DNA from: Candidatus Thiodiazotropha sp. CDECU1
Lineage (GTDB): Bacteria; Pseudomonadota; Gammaproteobacteria; Chromatiales; Chromatiaceae
Length of the DNA stretch: 64,000 nt
NCBI RefSeq assembly: GCF_963455295.1
Contig: NZ_OY734020.1
Coordinates: 620,001 to 684,000, forward strand
Direction of reading: 5' to 3'
Below are positions 47,612 to 55,323 of the stretch, piece after piece (the stretch's first letter is position 1; each line of letters begins with the position of its first letter). The notes beneath the pieces were generated by a model that worked only from the letters and a program-made list of their open reading frames with translations, did not search any database and was not told where the DNA came from. The position numbers and the translations under genes are program-made.

Positions 47612-48550
47612 GTGTCTCTCGTGTCTCTAAAAAAAACAGGGCTGTTTGTACTGGTCCTTGTATTAACAACGGTAATACTGCTGGGAACCAACCTGCCGGG
47701 TGAATACCGCCTGATGTATGCGCTGCAGGACTCCGGTCATTTTCTGATCTTCAGCCTGCTGACCCTTTTGGCACTTTGGCTATTTGGAAAAAATCTGACC
47801 AGGCCGATATGGCCGGTAATGTCACTCGCTTTACTGTTTGGTATCAGCATAGAGGCTGTGCAGTATCTCATAGGCCGTGACCCCAGCCTGTATGATATTC
47901 TTATGGATCTGTTGGGTATTGTCGCAGGCGGCGTTCTCTATTGCGGTTTTATAAAGCGGTCCTTCTCTTCGCACCTTAGCATTCTCATTGTTACGCTGCT
48001 TGCCCTGGTGGCGTTTTCCCAACCCATCTATTGGTCCTTTGCTTATCAGGTCAGGGTTGATCAGTTTCCCCGCCTGATCAATCCGGATAGTTTTTTTTCC
48101 AGGGCATTGATAGAGGGGAGTGAAGGTGGTGAGATTCGCCATATCGACCTGCCGAGGGATGCTTCGATACCAGCAGATTCAGGTATCAACTCCTGTGTTT
48201 ATGTCACTCTGGCTGAAGGCCCCTGGCCCGGTGTCGATATGCAGGAACCGGAACCGGATTGGCGTGGCTACGCATATTTCGAGTTGGCGATCTATTCCGA
48301 TCAAGTGGCTGATCTGCCGCTGACCTTACGCATCCACGACCAAGGCCATAATAGACGTTATGAGGACAGATATAATCGGCGTTTATTGGTACATACCGGT
48401 TACAACCACTTCACCCTGCCAATGCATGAGATTGAGGATGCCCCCAGCGGGCGCAGCATGGACATGGCAAATATCTCAGATGTGAAGATAATTGCAGCGC
48501 AAAAACATATCGGCAGAGGTTTTTGCTTGTTGACCATGGGGCTGCGCTAG
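47612..48550 (+). CDS. VanZ-family membrane protein with C-terminal periplasmic domain
   Basis: A 312-aa protein: N-terminal VanZ-like domain with four helices (DSGHFLIFSLLTLLALWLFG, GISIEAVQYLIGRDPSLYD and DLLGIVAGGVLY are typical), a fifth helix near 125-140, and a C-terminal soluble region (about 150-312) predicted as a beta-sandwich similar in pattern to carbohydrate-binding domains. VanZ proteins are linked to glycopeptide and teicoplanin tolerance and cell-envelope traits; the function here is unknown. Starts with GTG at 47612. Confidence 0.78.
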   Translation: MSLVSLKKTGLFVLVLVLTTVILLGTNLPGEYRLMYALQDSGHFLIFSLLTLLALWLFGKNLTRPIWPVMSLALLFGISIEAVQYLIGRDPSLYDILMDLLGIVAGGVLYCGFIKRSFSSHLSILIVTLLALVAFSQPIYWSFAYQVRVDQFPRLINPDSFFSRALIEGSEGGEIRHIDLPRDASIPADSGINSCVYVTLAEGPWPGVDMQEPEPDWRGYAYFELAIYSDQVADLPLTLRIHDQGHNRRYEDRYNRRLLVHTGYNHFTLPMHEIEDAPSGRSMDMANISDVKIIAAQKHIGRGFCLLTMGLR

Positions 48551-48557
48551 CGGAGTA

Positions 48558-48890
48558 CTAATCGCACCCGTCATTCTCCGTAATGAAGTCTCCCGTGTCG
48601 GGATCGGTCTTTGGCGCACCGTCCAGGTCGGTCACCACAATACCGGTGAACATCATGGACTGAATGCGGTTGAAGTATCGGTCCATGGCCGTCGCGACCT
48701 GATGGTCGGTAAGGCCGTCGTAGATCATAATATGACCTGCCTGCTCCCTGCTCAAATCGCTCGGAGTGGGATGCATGAGGCGTCGTTGTTGCCAATCCTC
48801 ACTGTAACTGTCGCCGATGGCGGCTTGAATCTGGCATGCATACAGCAGTATTGCGAGACTGCAGATTAGATAGTGATAGCGCTTTTCCAT
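48558..48890 (-). CDS. small exported protein of unknown function
   Basis: A 110-aa exported protein: signal peptide MEKRYHYLICSLAILLYACQ to about residue 23 (cleavage near IQAA), then a short polar protein ending FITENDGCD. Asp-rich C-terminal segment DLDGAPKTDPDTGDF resembles a calcium-loop (D-x-D-G) pattern. I do not recognise a family. The ATG at 48890 has GGGAG 8 bases upstream, replacing a longer frame starting at 48965. It converges with the VanZ gene. Confidence 0.6.
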   Translation of the reverse strand: MEKRYHYLICSLAILLYACQIQAAIGDSYSEDWQQRRLMHPTPSDLSREQAGHIMIYDGLTDHQVATAMDRYFNRIQSMMFTGIVVTDLDGAPKTDPDTGDFITENDGCD

Positions 48891-49492
48891 GGTCGTTCTC
48901 CCATCGCAGGGTAATCGATGTACTGCATTGATGAGGGCAAAACCGCTGCTCCTGCTGTTTATCATCCCGGTGTTGCCTATATGTTGCTGTAACTTTGTCC
49001 ACTGAATGGATGTGCACTATTTACGGTCTGCATGACCTAGGCGTTGGTCGGAAGGTAAGGTGTATAAGGCAATGAGGAAATCCAATCCGAATTGGTTCGA
49101 TTGGTTGGCAAGTCCGGTCGATTACCTGAGTGACTCAGTGTGATATTACTGAACTATTGATGACTGTTTTGTGTCAAAAATTGGTCAGATTTGTCGATGA
49201 GAGTCATCGTTAAAATGGCGGATTAACGATATTGGTATATGCACCACATTGGTGCATTGCATTTTCTGATGGACGATAGAATGTGCTGATCTTCTTCCCG
49301 AATGGCGCTAGGCTGGCTGAATAGCTTGCCGCGGGCGGCACAGCTTGAGACGGTGCTCACGCCGAAATAATGAGGTAGAGAATGCGGTTCGTAAATATAT
49401 GGCCCGAATGCTGCATAGTACCTACTTATAGGTAGATAAGAGATGTCGACCGGGCAAATGCGGTCGTCATAGCAGTTTTGAGGTTATTGGTC
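48891..49492. other. intergenic region upstream of the protease gene
   Basis: About 600 bp between the divergent small exported protein and the protease. No gene is supported. It is AT-rich at 49130-49260 with a GATGAGAGTCATC hairpin near 49195; I cannot place a promoter with confidence. Confidence 0.4.
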
Positions 49493-51103
49493 GTGCGGAT
49501 ATCAAGTTGGTTTTTTTCATTTCTTTTTCTTCTGGCTTCCCATGCGCATGGCGTTGACTGGAAAGACGCTAAACATGAGGCATCTTCAGGCATCGTCAGG
49601 GTGTACGTCATTCACGAGACCCGAGAGCATCTAAAGCCCTACCGCCAAGGCGATCTGGCGCAGCGAATGGGCACCGGATTCTTTATTGATGATCGCACAC
49701 TGGTCACCAACCAACACGTTATCGAGGGTGCACGTTCCATCAAAGTCGAAGGCGTGCGCAGCAAAGAGAAGTTTGCGATGCGTCTCGCATCCAAACCCAG
49801 CATTCGGTTCGACTTGGCAACGCTCGAGTTCATGGATGAGAACGAGCGTGAACGATTTCAACGGATCAACGGCCCCATCGGCCCACTCGATTGGGCGACC
49901 TGGGACGAGGCACGCCCCGGCGGTGAGGTTGCCGTGCTTGGCTTCGGCAACAGCGAGAAGCTCGTTGCCACCCAAGGGATTATTTCCAGCTGGGAAGCAC
50001 GCCACGATCTCTATCAGCGGCGACTCGATCATGTCACCCTGATCAGGACCGATGCCGCTGTAAACCCAGGTAACAGCGGTGGACCGGCGATCAGCCCGGA
50101 GGGGCGGGTGATAGGCATTAGCGCACGCTACGGTGCTGGCGAGAACATCGGTCTGCTGATTCCGTTCAGTACTGCAAAACAGGTTGTCTCCGTGATGTCG
50201 GAGGAAGGCCAGTTCATCAAGACCAACACCGGCGTTATTAGCTACAACCTGAACCCGGTCTCACGCAAGGCGTTACAAGTCAGTGCGGAACAAGCCGGGC
50301 TGGTCGTCTCGCATGTGCTTGAGAACAGCCCGGCCGCAACCGCCGGCATCAAACGCTGGGATATCGTCACCGCGGTCGATGGACATGCCATTGAGCATGG
50401 CGAGATTGATCATCCGGTCATTGGCAAAGTGCCCTGGTGGTTCGTCGTCAACACCGCCGCACCTGGTACCGAACTGAAGCTCGATATCAAACGCCAGGGA
50501 GTCGACTCGACGGTCAACCTGGTGATGAAGCCAACCGAGATACCGCGAATCTGGTTGCCGACAGAGGGTGCCGATTATCCCTTGGAGTGGGGCTACCTTG
50601 GCGGTCTGGTCATTACCGAGGTAACCCGTGAGCTGCTGGAGAAGGTCGAAAGTACCGGTAACTGGCGTTGGGATCTGGTGAATGACGCCGCGCCCGGTAA
50701 AAAAATCTTCATGGTCAGCAGTATCGAACCCGATACCCAGGCGATGAGCTATTCAGAATACGGCCTGGACCTGCTGCAACTCAGAGTACTCGCCATCGAT
50801 GGTCGCCCGCTTGAAGACTCGCTCGGCGGCCACCTTGACCGCCTGTATGCATCGATAGATCAGGGCAGCGCGCCGCCGTTCGTTACCATCGAACTGGAAA
50901 AGCACATCTCGATCCAGTTCGCGACCGATCAACTGGTCGCCGATATGGCGGGGTTGGAGGACCGTTTCCCAGGCATCGTTCGGCGTGCCATTCAGCCGAT
51001 CTATGAAGAAGCCACGATGCAGGGCAACAGAAACACGCGGGGCGCATCGCATCGCTGGTTACATAAGAGAGAAGAGACACGGGAACTGGACAGCCAACCA
51101 TGA
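49493..51103 (+). CDS. exported trypsin-like serine protease with PDZ domain
   Basis: A 536-aa S1C-type (DegP/HtrA-like) protein. Signal peptide 1-20 (HAHG-VDW). Catalytic triad His75 (TNQHV), Asp107 (RFDLATLEF), Ser195 (NPGNSGGP). A PDZ domain follows (about 255-345, SHVLENSPAATAGIKRWDIV), then an unusual C-terminal 190 residues without a recognised second PDZ. It should act in the periplasm on misfolded or specific substrates. GTG at 49493 has GAGG 9 bases upstream; upstream TTG at 49478 is less favoured. Its last codons run straight into a HEPN remnant and the island's left att site. Confidence 0.88.
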   Translation: MRISSWFFSFLFLLASHAHGVDWKDAKHEASSGIVRVYVIHETREHLKPYRQGDLAQRMGTGFFIDDRTLVTNQHVIEGARSIKVEGVRSKEKFAMRLASKPSIRFDLATLEFMDENERERFQRINGPIGPLDWATWDEARPGGEVAVLGFGNSEKLVATQGIISSWEARHDLYQRRLDHVTLIRTDAAVNPGNSGGPAISPEGRVIGISARYGAGENIGLLIPFSTAKQVVSVMSEEGQFIKTNTGVISYNLNPVSRKALQVSAEQAGLVVSHVLENSPAATAGIKRWDIVTAVDGHAIEHGEIDHPVIGKVPWWFVVNTAAPGTELKLDIKRQGVDSTVNLVMKPTEIPRIWLPTEGADYPLEWGYLGGLVITEVTRELLEKVESTGNWRWDLVNDAAPGKKIFMVSSIEPDTQAMSYSEYGLDLLQLRVLAIDGRPLEDSLGGHLDRLYASIDQGSAPPFVTIELEKHISIQFATDQLVADMAGLEDRFPGIVRRAIQPIYEEATMQGNRNTRGASHRWLHKREETRELDSQP

Positions 51104-51113
51104 ATCAGGCCGT

Positions 51114-51182
51114 TTGATAGACGCAGTCGCAGTTGCTGAAAAGGTCTATTCCGCTACAAATCTGCTCGGTCCTATTCAGTAA
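51114..51182 (+). pseudogene. remnant of a HEPN-toxin gene 3' end
   Basis: The last 22 codons of an open frame read LIDAVAVAEKVYSATNLLGP and match the end of the HEPN gene at 57026-57454 (LINAAEKVYSSAIAFGP). At DNA level GCTGAAAAGGTCTATTCC differs from its counterpart by one base. It lies 12 bp before the tRNA-Pro fragment, just as the intact HEPN gene lies before the tRNA, so it is a leftover from another copy of the cassette at the same att site. Confidence 0.7.
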
Positions 51183-51194
51183 GTGGGGAAATTA

Positions 51195-51240
51195 TTGGTC
51201 GGGGTGAGAGGATTCGAACCTCCGGCCCCTGCCTCCCGAA
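51195..51240. repeat. left attachment site: tRNA-Pro 3' fragment
   Basis: A 46-bp sequence identical to the 3' half of tRNA-Pro (anticodon loop to CCA, minus strand) at 57537-57582, in direct orientation. It lacks the 5' half of the tRNA. This is what site-specific integration at a tRNA 3' end leaves at the far end of an island. Confidence 0.9.
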
Positions 51241-51380
51241 TCCAGATATCTATTCTAGATTCTTTTTAAATCAATGAGTTGCGTAAGCTGGCCCTGTGCT
51301 TTTGTGACTCAAAGTGCCTTGAATAGTTTTGATGTGACTAGATTCCGTCACGTTTTGGTCACGTTGAAGATGGAGGCTGT

Positions 51381-51629
51381 TTATTGAGTACTGGCAGAGA
51401 CGTTGCGACGGGAGGCCAGGTGGTTGAGGTAGCCTTCGATTTCCTGCTTGCCCATCTCGTTGGGGTGGCGCTTGTCACTGAAGAGGATGAACTGGCGTAT
51501 CCAGTAGACATAGGACTTTTCAGTTCTGTGACTGAAATGTTTCTGCCGACAGGCGTTTCGGGCCTGATCAAGTAGGCGTGGCGTACGGGATTCAGTTGGC
51601 TGACCCCATGATTTTCCTCCGAAGTCCAC
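51381..51629 (-). pseudogene. truncated integron-type integrase (N-terminal domain)
   Basis: The 82 codons encode PRLLDQARNACRQKHFSHRT, SYVYWIRQFILFSDKRHP, NEMGKQEIEGYLNHLASR and NVSASTQ, then stop. This is the SAM-like N-terminal domain of tyrosine recombinases of the integron IntI type, which normally continues into an arm-binding and catalytic domain. The catalytic Arg-His-Arg-Tyr part is absent, and no continuation is seen in other frames downstream. Oriented away from the cassette-like ORF at 51783, as intI is in integrons. Confidence 0.75.
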
Positions 51630-51782
51630 AGTTTGTCACTGTCACGACTTGCTGAGAATGTATAACGAAACGCCATGATTATAAGTCATTGATATTCTGT
51701 CAATTAAAGTGTTATATAGAGGTCTTGCTATAAATGTATGACGAGACGCGGGGTCTCGTTAATAAAGCTGTTGGGCTTTTAA

Positions 51783-52610
51783 ATGAACAGCGAACCATCG
51801 GACCATTACAAGGACCGTGTGTCGGCGCTAGATAACGTCGTCAGGGATTGTATTTCGGTTTCCCAAGCTTGCGCGGGGATTCGATCGGCAACGGGATCTC
51901 ACTATTTTGCTTCGGTTTTGTTTACTTCGCTCTGCACACGTGCGGTTAGCATCGCGGTGCTGGCACCGTACAGTCCATGGTCCAATAAGATAGTCGAGCA
52001 TTGGGATTACGCATCAATTGCAAGCCTGACACGAGCACTGTTAGAAATACGGTTGGCCTTTTTCTACTTGTGCGCGGAGCCATGTTCCGATGATGAATGG
52101 CAATGCAGATGGAACATATTCAATATTCATGACTGCCAGAGTCGACTTCGTCTGTTTTCTGAATTGCCGGACCCACCGGAGGACGTATCGGGTTTTCAAG
52201 AGCAACTGAACGAACTGCAAGGCCGTCTAACCGCCAACGTATTCTTTGCCACGATAGCGTCGAACCAACAGAAGCAGTTCTTGAATGGAAATAGGGCCTA
52301 TCTCCATCCGCTCGAAGAAATAGCAAATCGGGCAGGAGTTGACCTGCATACGTTTCGTTGGCTTTACAAGTTTCTATCTAGTCATGTTCACGGTTTGCCA
52401 ATGGCATTCTACCGAATGGGGGTGGAGGAGCGTGGTCGTGGAGTTCATAGCGACACTGAAGAGGATTACACATCGCTCTGCCTGTCATTTGTCGTGTCGC
52501 TGCTCGTCAGGTCGCGAGACGAAATGAAGCAGAAGTTTGGTATTCCGACCGAGCAAGACCAACAATCTGCTCAAGCCGACGGCCCCGCCGCTGGCGGGCC
52601 CTCGGCTTAG
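51783..52610 (+). CDS. cassette-like ORF, unknown function
   Basis: A 275-aa soluble, helical protein with no signal peptide. It has paired LTRALLEIRLAFFYLCAEP and KFLSSHVHGLPMAFYRMG segments, reminiscent of DUF5677-type abortive-infection or accessory proteins, but I do not recognise it firmly. Its last codons (GPSA) and TAG lie inside an attC-like palindrome, and it reads divergently from the integrase fragment; both are features of an integron gene cassette. No SD site is evident. Confidence 0.6.
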   Translation: MNSEPSDHYKDRVSALDNVVRDCISVSQACAGIRSATGSHYFASVLFTSLCTRAVSIAVLAPYSPWSNKIVEHWDYASIASLTRALLEIRLAFFYLCAEPCSDDEWQCRWNIFNIHDCQSRLRLFSELPDPPEDVSGFQEQLNELQGRLTANVFFATIASNQQKQFLNGNRAYLHPLEEIANRAGVDLHTFRWLYKFLSSHVHGLPMAFYRMGVEERGRGVHSDTEEDYTSLCLSFVVSLLVRSRDEMKQKFGIPTEQDQQSAQADGPAAGGPSA

Positions 52611-52624
52611 CAGGGTCGTTAATG
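52556..52624 (+). repeat. attC-like palindrome
   Basis: An imperfect palindrome: CCAACAATCTGCTCAAGCCGA on one side and TCGGCTTAGCAGGGTCGTTAATG on the other, with a GGCCCCGCC/GGCGGGCC core. Layout matches integron attC sites (R''-L''-loop-L'-R', with CTCAAG and CTTAG-type boxes and a GTTA end). The GTTRRRY consensus is only partly met. A similar CGTTAATA occurs just before the ORF at 51763. Confidence 0.5.
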
Positions 52625-52964
52625 TCCGCTTTCCGGAAGTAGAAAGTTACACACTAATGTCATCTACGGTCGCGAAGGTGGCCTTGAATAGTCTCACTTG
52701 GGTTGGATAGGCTAGGAAAAGTCGCTGTTCCACTCTAAAGGGCTTCGACCCCAATGCCGTGAACTTGATCTGACAGATTGAAAGTCTAGTTTTGATGTCA
52801 TCTGGCAGTCATAGCTTCCGTCCGGGTAAAAGCAGACATAGCGAGCTTTCAGCTTAGACGCCTGCTACGCGACCGAAGCCGACATTCAGTCTGTCCTAGT
52901 AAACGACATTTCCCGGCGAATAGCGGTCGTTGGCCGGAAGAGTTTTTACTCTGCCCCAAGCTTA
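52625..52964. other. gap between cassette ORF and RT gene
   Basis: About 340 bp without a credible ORF. Contains repeated motifs such as TCCGCTTTCCGGAAG (52626) and GCGGTCGTTGGCCGGAAG (52925), and an AGAGT-AAAA-ACTCT hairpin (52938-52953) that could end the leftward RT transcript. Confidence 0.4.
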
Positions 52965-53909
52965 TTAACAAAGCTTTGATTTCAAAGCTTCTAGCCGCAA
53001 AGTTAGTGCCTCTGCATCCATAGGGTGCAACTTCTTCAGTCGCCCCAACCGTCCCTGGACGCTTCGAATAGACGAAGCAACAGTGTCACCGACTTCTCCC
53101 CTATCAACCATGTCCTCAATAGCATGGAGATGCGCCCGAATGCTTGACCTCTCTTGGGGGGATAACGTAAGTGTCCGATTAATGCCAAATCGCATGAGAT
53201 CGATTCGGTTTGAGCCGGTCTGGATCGAGTGCTTGGAACGTTTTGGTTTAAACCCGCGAGAGCCCATCATCGCGTATAACTGGGCTATCACCCATTCTAC
53301 ATCTTCTTGACTAGTGGGCGATTTGGACGAGACAGCAATGTCATCCACATATCGACTATATCGAAAACCACGGTCTCGAAGCTTCCTAACAACCTCCCCT
53401 TCAATATCCCACAAGGCTAGGTTCGCGAGATACGAACTAGTGGGAGCCCCCTGGCATACGTAGCCATCCTTGGTGGTTAATTTCGTCAAAAGCTCAGCTG
53501 AGTCTTCATCAAACCGCAAACATCCAGCCCAAACTGAAAAAACTCGATCCGCATCAATATAATCGAAGAAGCCAGCGATATCTTCGGCAATGAGGATACT
53601 TGACCCTTCGTGTGACTGAGCATTGGAAACTGGATCTCGCCCAGATAACGAGCCATGCAAAAATGCTGGATAATCGACGTGTTTCAACAACACATGATTA
53701 ATCCGCCTCAGCAAGGACTTCAGTGGATATTTAGTATCGTACACGTCGCGAGTATCGACACCATTTTTCTTTAGTTTAGGAGTTGGTCCCCTATACAGCC
53801 TAGAGGCACGATCAGCGATGGATCGGAGAAACCCTTCTGTCTTCCCCAAAGCCTTACACAAGGCAGCAACACTTTTTATTGGCCTGTTTTTGTATTTCGG
53901 GCGATCCAA
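52965..53909 (-). CDS. retron-type reverse transcriptase
   Basis: A 314-aa reverse transcriptase. Palm motifs: NAQSH at 96-100 (NAxxH, a retron hallmark), AEDIAGFFDYI with catalytic Asp110, QGAPTSSYLAN at 153-163, YSRYVDDIAVS with YVDD at 187-190, and GFKPKRSKH at 219-227. The VTG motif expected after that is not evident; the segment reads RIDLMRFGIN. Retron RTs copy part of a structured ncRNA into msDNA. There is no Cas, maturase or DGR-type SQ motif. The start is TTG 2 bp after the XRE gene. Last gene of a 76-aa ORF-XRE-RT operon. Confidence 0.85.
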   Translation of the reverse strand: MDRPKYKNRPIKSVAALCKALGKTEGFLRSIADRASRLYRGPTPKLKKNGVDTRDVYDTKYPLKSLLRRINHVLLKHVDYPAFLHGSLSGRDPVSNAQSHEGSSILIAEDIAGFFDYIDADRVFSVWAGCLRFDEDSAELLTKLTTKDGYVCQGAPTSSYLANLALWDIEGEVVRKLRDRGFRYSRYVDDIAVSSKSPTSQEDVEWVIAQLYAMMGSRGFKPKRSKHSIQTGSNRIDLMRFGINRTLTLSPQERSSIRAHLHAIEDMVDRGEVGDTVASSIRSVQGRLGRLKKLHPMDAEALTLRLEALKSKLC

Positions 53910-53911
53910 CT

Positions 53912-54202
53912 CTATGCCTTCATCACTTCAAGGGCTGCGGCAGAGAGTCTCTTTGTGGTTTCTGAATCAAGCCCTTCGAGTTCTTCGCTATCTGCAGCCA
54001 GAAACAGGACAATGGGCAACGGGATCTGCAAAGCCCGTACGATTTTTTTCACAGCAGATAATGTGGGCTCACGCTTCCCTGACTCGATCATGGATAAATA
54101 AGACCTTGAGAGCCCCGATTTCGTTGATACCGCATCGAGAGACAAGCGTTTCGCAGTTCGACAAATTTTGAGTGCGTGTCCAATATTCATAACAGTTAGC
54201 AT
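53912..54202 (-). CDS. XRE-family HTH protein of the RT module
   Basis: A 96-aa protein with a Cro/cI-type helix-turn-helix (GHALKICRTAKRLSLDAVST, SGLSRSYLSMIESGKREPTL) and a short helical C-terminal tail. It may repress the operon through the TTCACTG-A-CAGTGAA operator over its promoter. Retrons with small HTH accessory proteins are known. The start can be 54202 or 54190; neither has a clear SD. The stop is 2 bp before the RT start. Confidence 0.8.
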   Translation of the reverse strand: MLTVMNIGHALKICRTAKRLSLDAVSTKSGLSRSYLSMIESGKREPTLSAVKKIVRALQIPLPIVLFLAADSEELEGLDSETTKRLSAAALEVMKA

Positions 54203-54206
54203 GTAA

Positions 54207-54294
54207 AAACGATGGGCTTCCTGCTCAGCGCTTCGTTTTCAGCTCAAAAGGTTCATCACGTTTGTCAAAACGCTGAGCAGGGAGGCCATCGTTT
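54207..54294 (-). repeat. 24-bp inverted repeat ahead of the XRE gene
   Basis: Arms 54207-54230 and 54271-54294 match at 22 of 24 positions when one is reverse-complemented (core CTGCTCAGCG, 10 bp perfect). The 40-bp loop includes the 3' end of the 76-aa ORF. In the transcript this gives a long hairpin just upstream of XRE-RT. It is a second candidate for an msd-like stem. Confidence 0.75.
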
Positions 54295-54469
54295 GCAAAA
54301 TATCCTTTCGGACTTGCAAAAGCTTTTTGGCATCGCCGCTCTCGATCGACTTACGTATCTGATCAAGTTGAGCCTCAAACTCACGCTTCGCTGGGGCATC
54401 AAGCGAACCACCTCGGCTGACGAGCAAAAACTCAAGCTCATCAACGAGTTTCTTTAAATCGGAAGACAT
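54239..54469 (-). CDS. 76-aa helical protein of the RT module
   Basis: A small, wholly helical protein, MSSDLKKLVDELEFLLVSRG then APAKREFEAQLDQIRKSI and a hydrophobic C-terminal helix MASLLSVLTNVMNLLS. GGAG precedes the ATG by 7 bases, so translation is likely. No family recognised. The pattern (amphipathic helix plus a hydrophobic terminal helix) could act at membranes, as some defence effectors do, but this is inference. Its 3' part overlaps the inverted repeat at 54207-54294. Confidence 0.65.
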   Translation of the reverse strand: MSSDLKKLVDELEFLLVSRGGSLDAPAKREFEAQLDQIRKSIESGDAKKLLQVRKDILQTMASLLSVLTNVMNLLS

Positions 54470-54481
54470 TTTGATTCTCCT

Positions 54482-54763
54482 AAACCGGGCGACATTGCCC
54501 AAGCCGTCAGAAAGCAAGGCCGGATAGGAGTTGCTAATGCCCCGGAAGCCCATCACCATTTTCTTCGACCACAAGCCGTCATAATTTGCTTGCGACCGAC
54601 GATCCCGACGCAAGGCTCCACGGCCTACGACGTTTGCGGGACGAAAGTTGGATGCTGGTCACACCCAACGTCGAACGGCGTTCGACTACTGGCGAGCCCT
54701 ACCCACTGACTAAGAGAGTGCCTTTGATTTAAAGAGCGTCTGGACGCTAACGCCCAGCCTTGA
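54482..54763 (-). ncRNA. candidate retron-like msr/msd leader RNA
   Basis: About 280 nt lie between the predicted start of transcription (about 54763) and the 76-aa ORF. The first bases AGGCTGGGCG (54760-54751) can pair with CGCCCGGTTT (54491-54482) just before the SD: 10 bp with three G-U pairs. TTAGC follows the 5' arm directly, with G at 54747 as a possible branch base, then hairpins AGCGT-CCAG-ACGCT, GTCGAAC-GCC-GTTCGAC and GTTGGGTG-N7-CATCCAAC. This is the layout of retron a1-msr-msd-a2. Confidence 0.5.
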
Positions 54764-54769
54764 AGATGA

Positions 54770-54817
54770 AGTATACAAGGAAAAATTATACTGTCAACAT
54801 ATTTCACTGACAGTGAA
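54770..54817 (-). promoter_or_regulatory. promoter and operator of the RT module
   Basis: Reading leftward, TTGACA (54797-54792), 16 bp, TATACT (54775-54770): a near-consensus sigma-70 promoter. Upstream, TTCACTG-A-CAGTGAA (54803-54817) is a perfect 7-bp inverted repeat abutting the -35 box, as expected for an XRE-repressor operator. Confidence 0.8.
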
Positions 54818-55323
54818 CACTAAAGTTTAGGGTTAGAGTAAAAATTCCTACAAGATTGCGATTCCGCTTCTTCCGCTCCTCGTCGGAAGCGACAACAGTG
54901 CCAGCCAATATCAAACGACCGCTTCAGCTCGGAAGCTGTCATCGAGGGGAAAGTCGCTAAACGTTCGCTATTGGCCGTTCCCTGCCGATGCAGCAGGCTT
55001 TGTATTCGGTCTGCATTGAGGTGGTTAAACCTGGGCAGCCTCTCTACGCTGTCAGATGGCATCGGAACCGATCTTAATAGATACCAGATCTAGTCTAGAT
55101 TTCTACACCTAAAGAAAAGTGGCCCTAGTAGGGCTAACTCAACAGAGCCAAAAAGTATGCACCCCCTTCGTCGGCACTACGCTATAGGTCTCCAAATTTG
55201 CGGTTGTTGGGTGAGGACCTGTACGGAATGATTTCATCCACTGTTATCAAAATTCCTTATCGGGAAGCAGCGCAATTGCAGGTTAAAAATCACAGGTTGT
55301 AGTATTTGTGACGTCATATGAAC
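54818..55323. other. gap upstream of the RT module
   Basis: About 500 bp. A leftward frame (54820-55062) exists but has no SD and no family features, so I do not call it. Nothing else recognisable. Confidence 0.4.

Noticed and set aside
51195-51240. Second tRNA-Pro gene
   Set aside because: Only the 3' half is present; it is an att copy.
52965-53909. RT as diversity-generating retroelement or group II intron
   Set aside because: No TR/VR pair or Avd, motif reads QGAPTS rather than the DGR SQ type, no maturase or intron domains.
54820-55062. 80-codon leftward ORF upstream of the RT promoter
   Set aside because: No SD, composition not protein-like, no family; read as non-coding.
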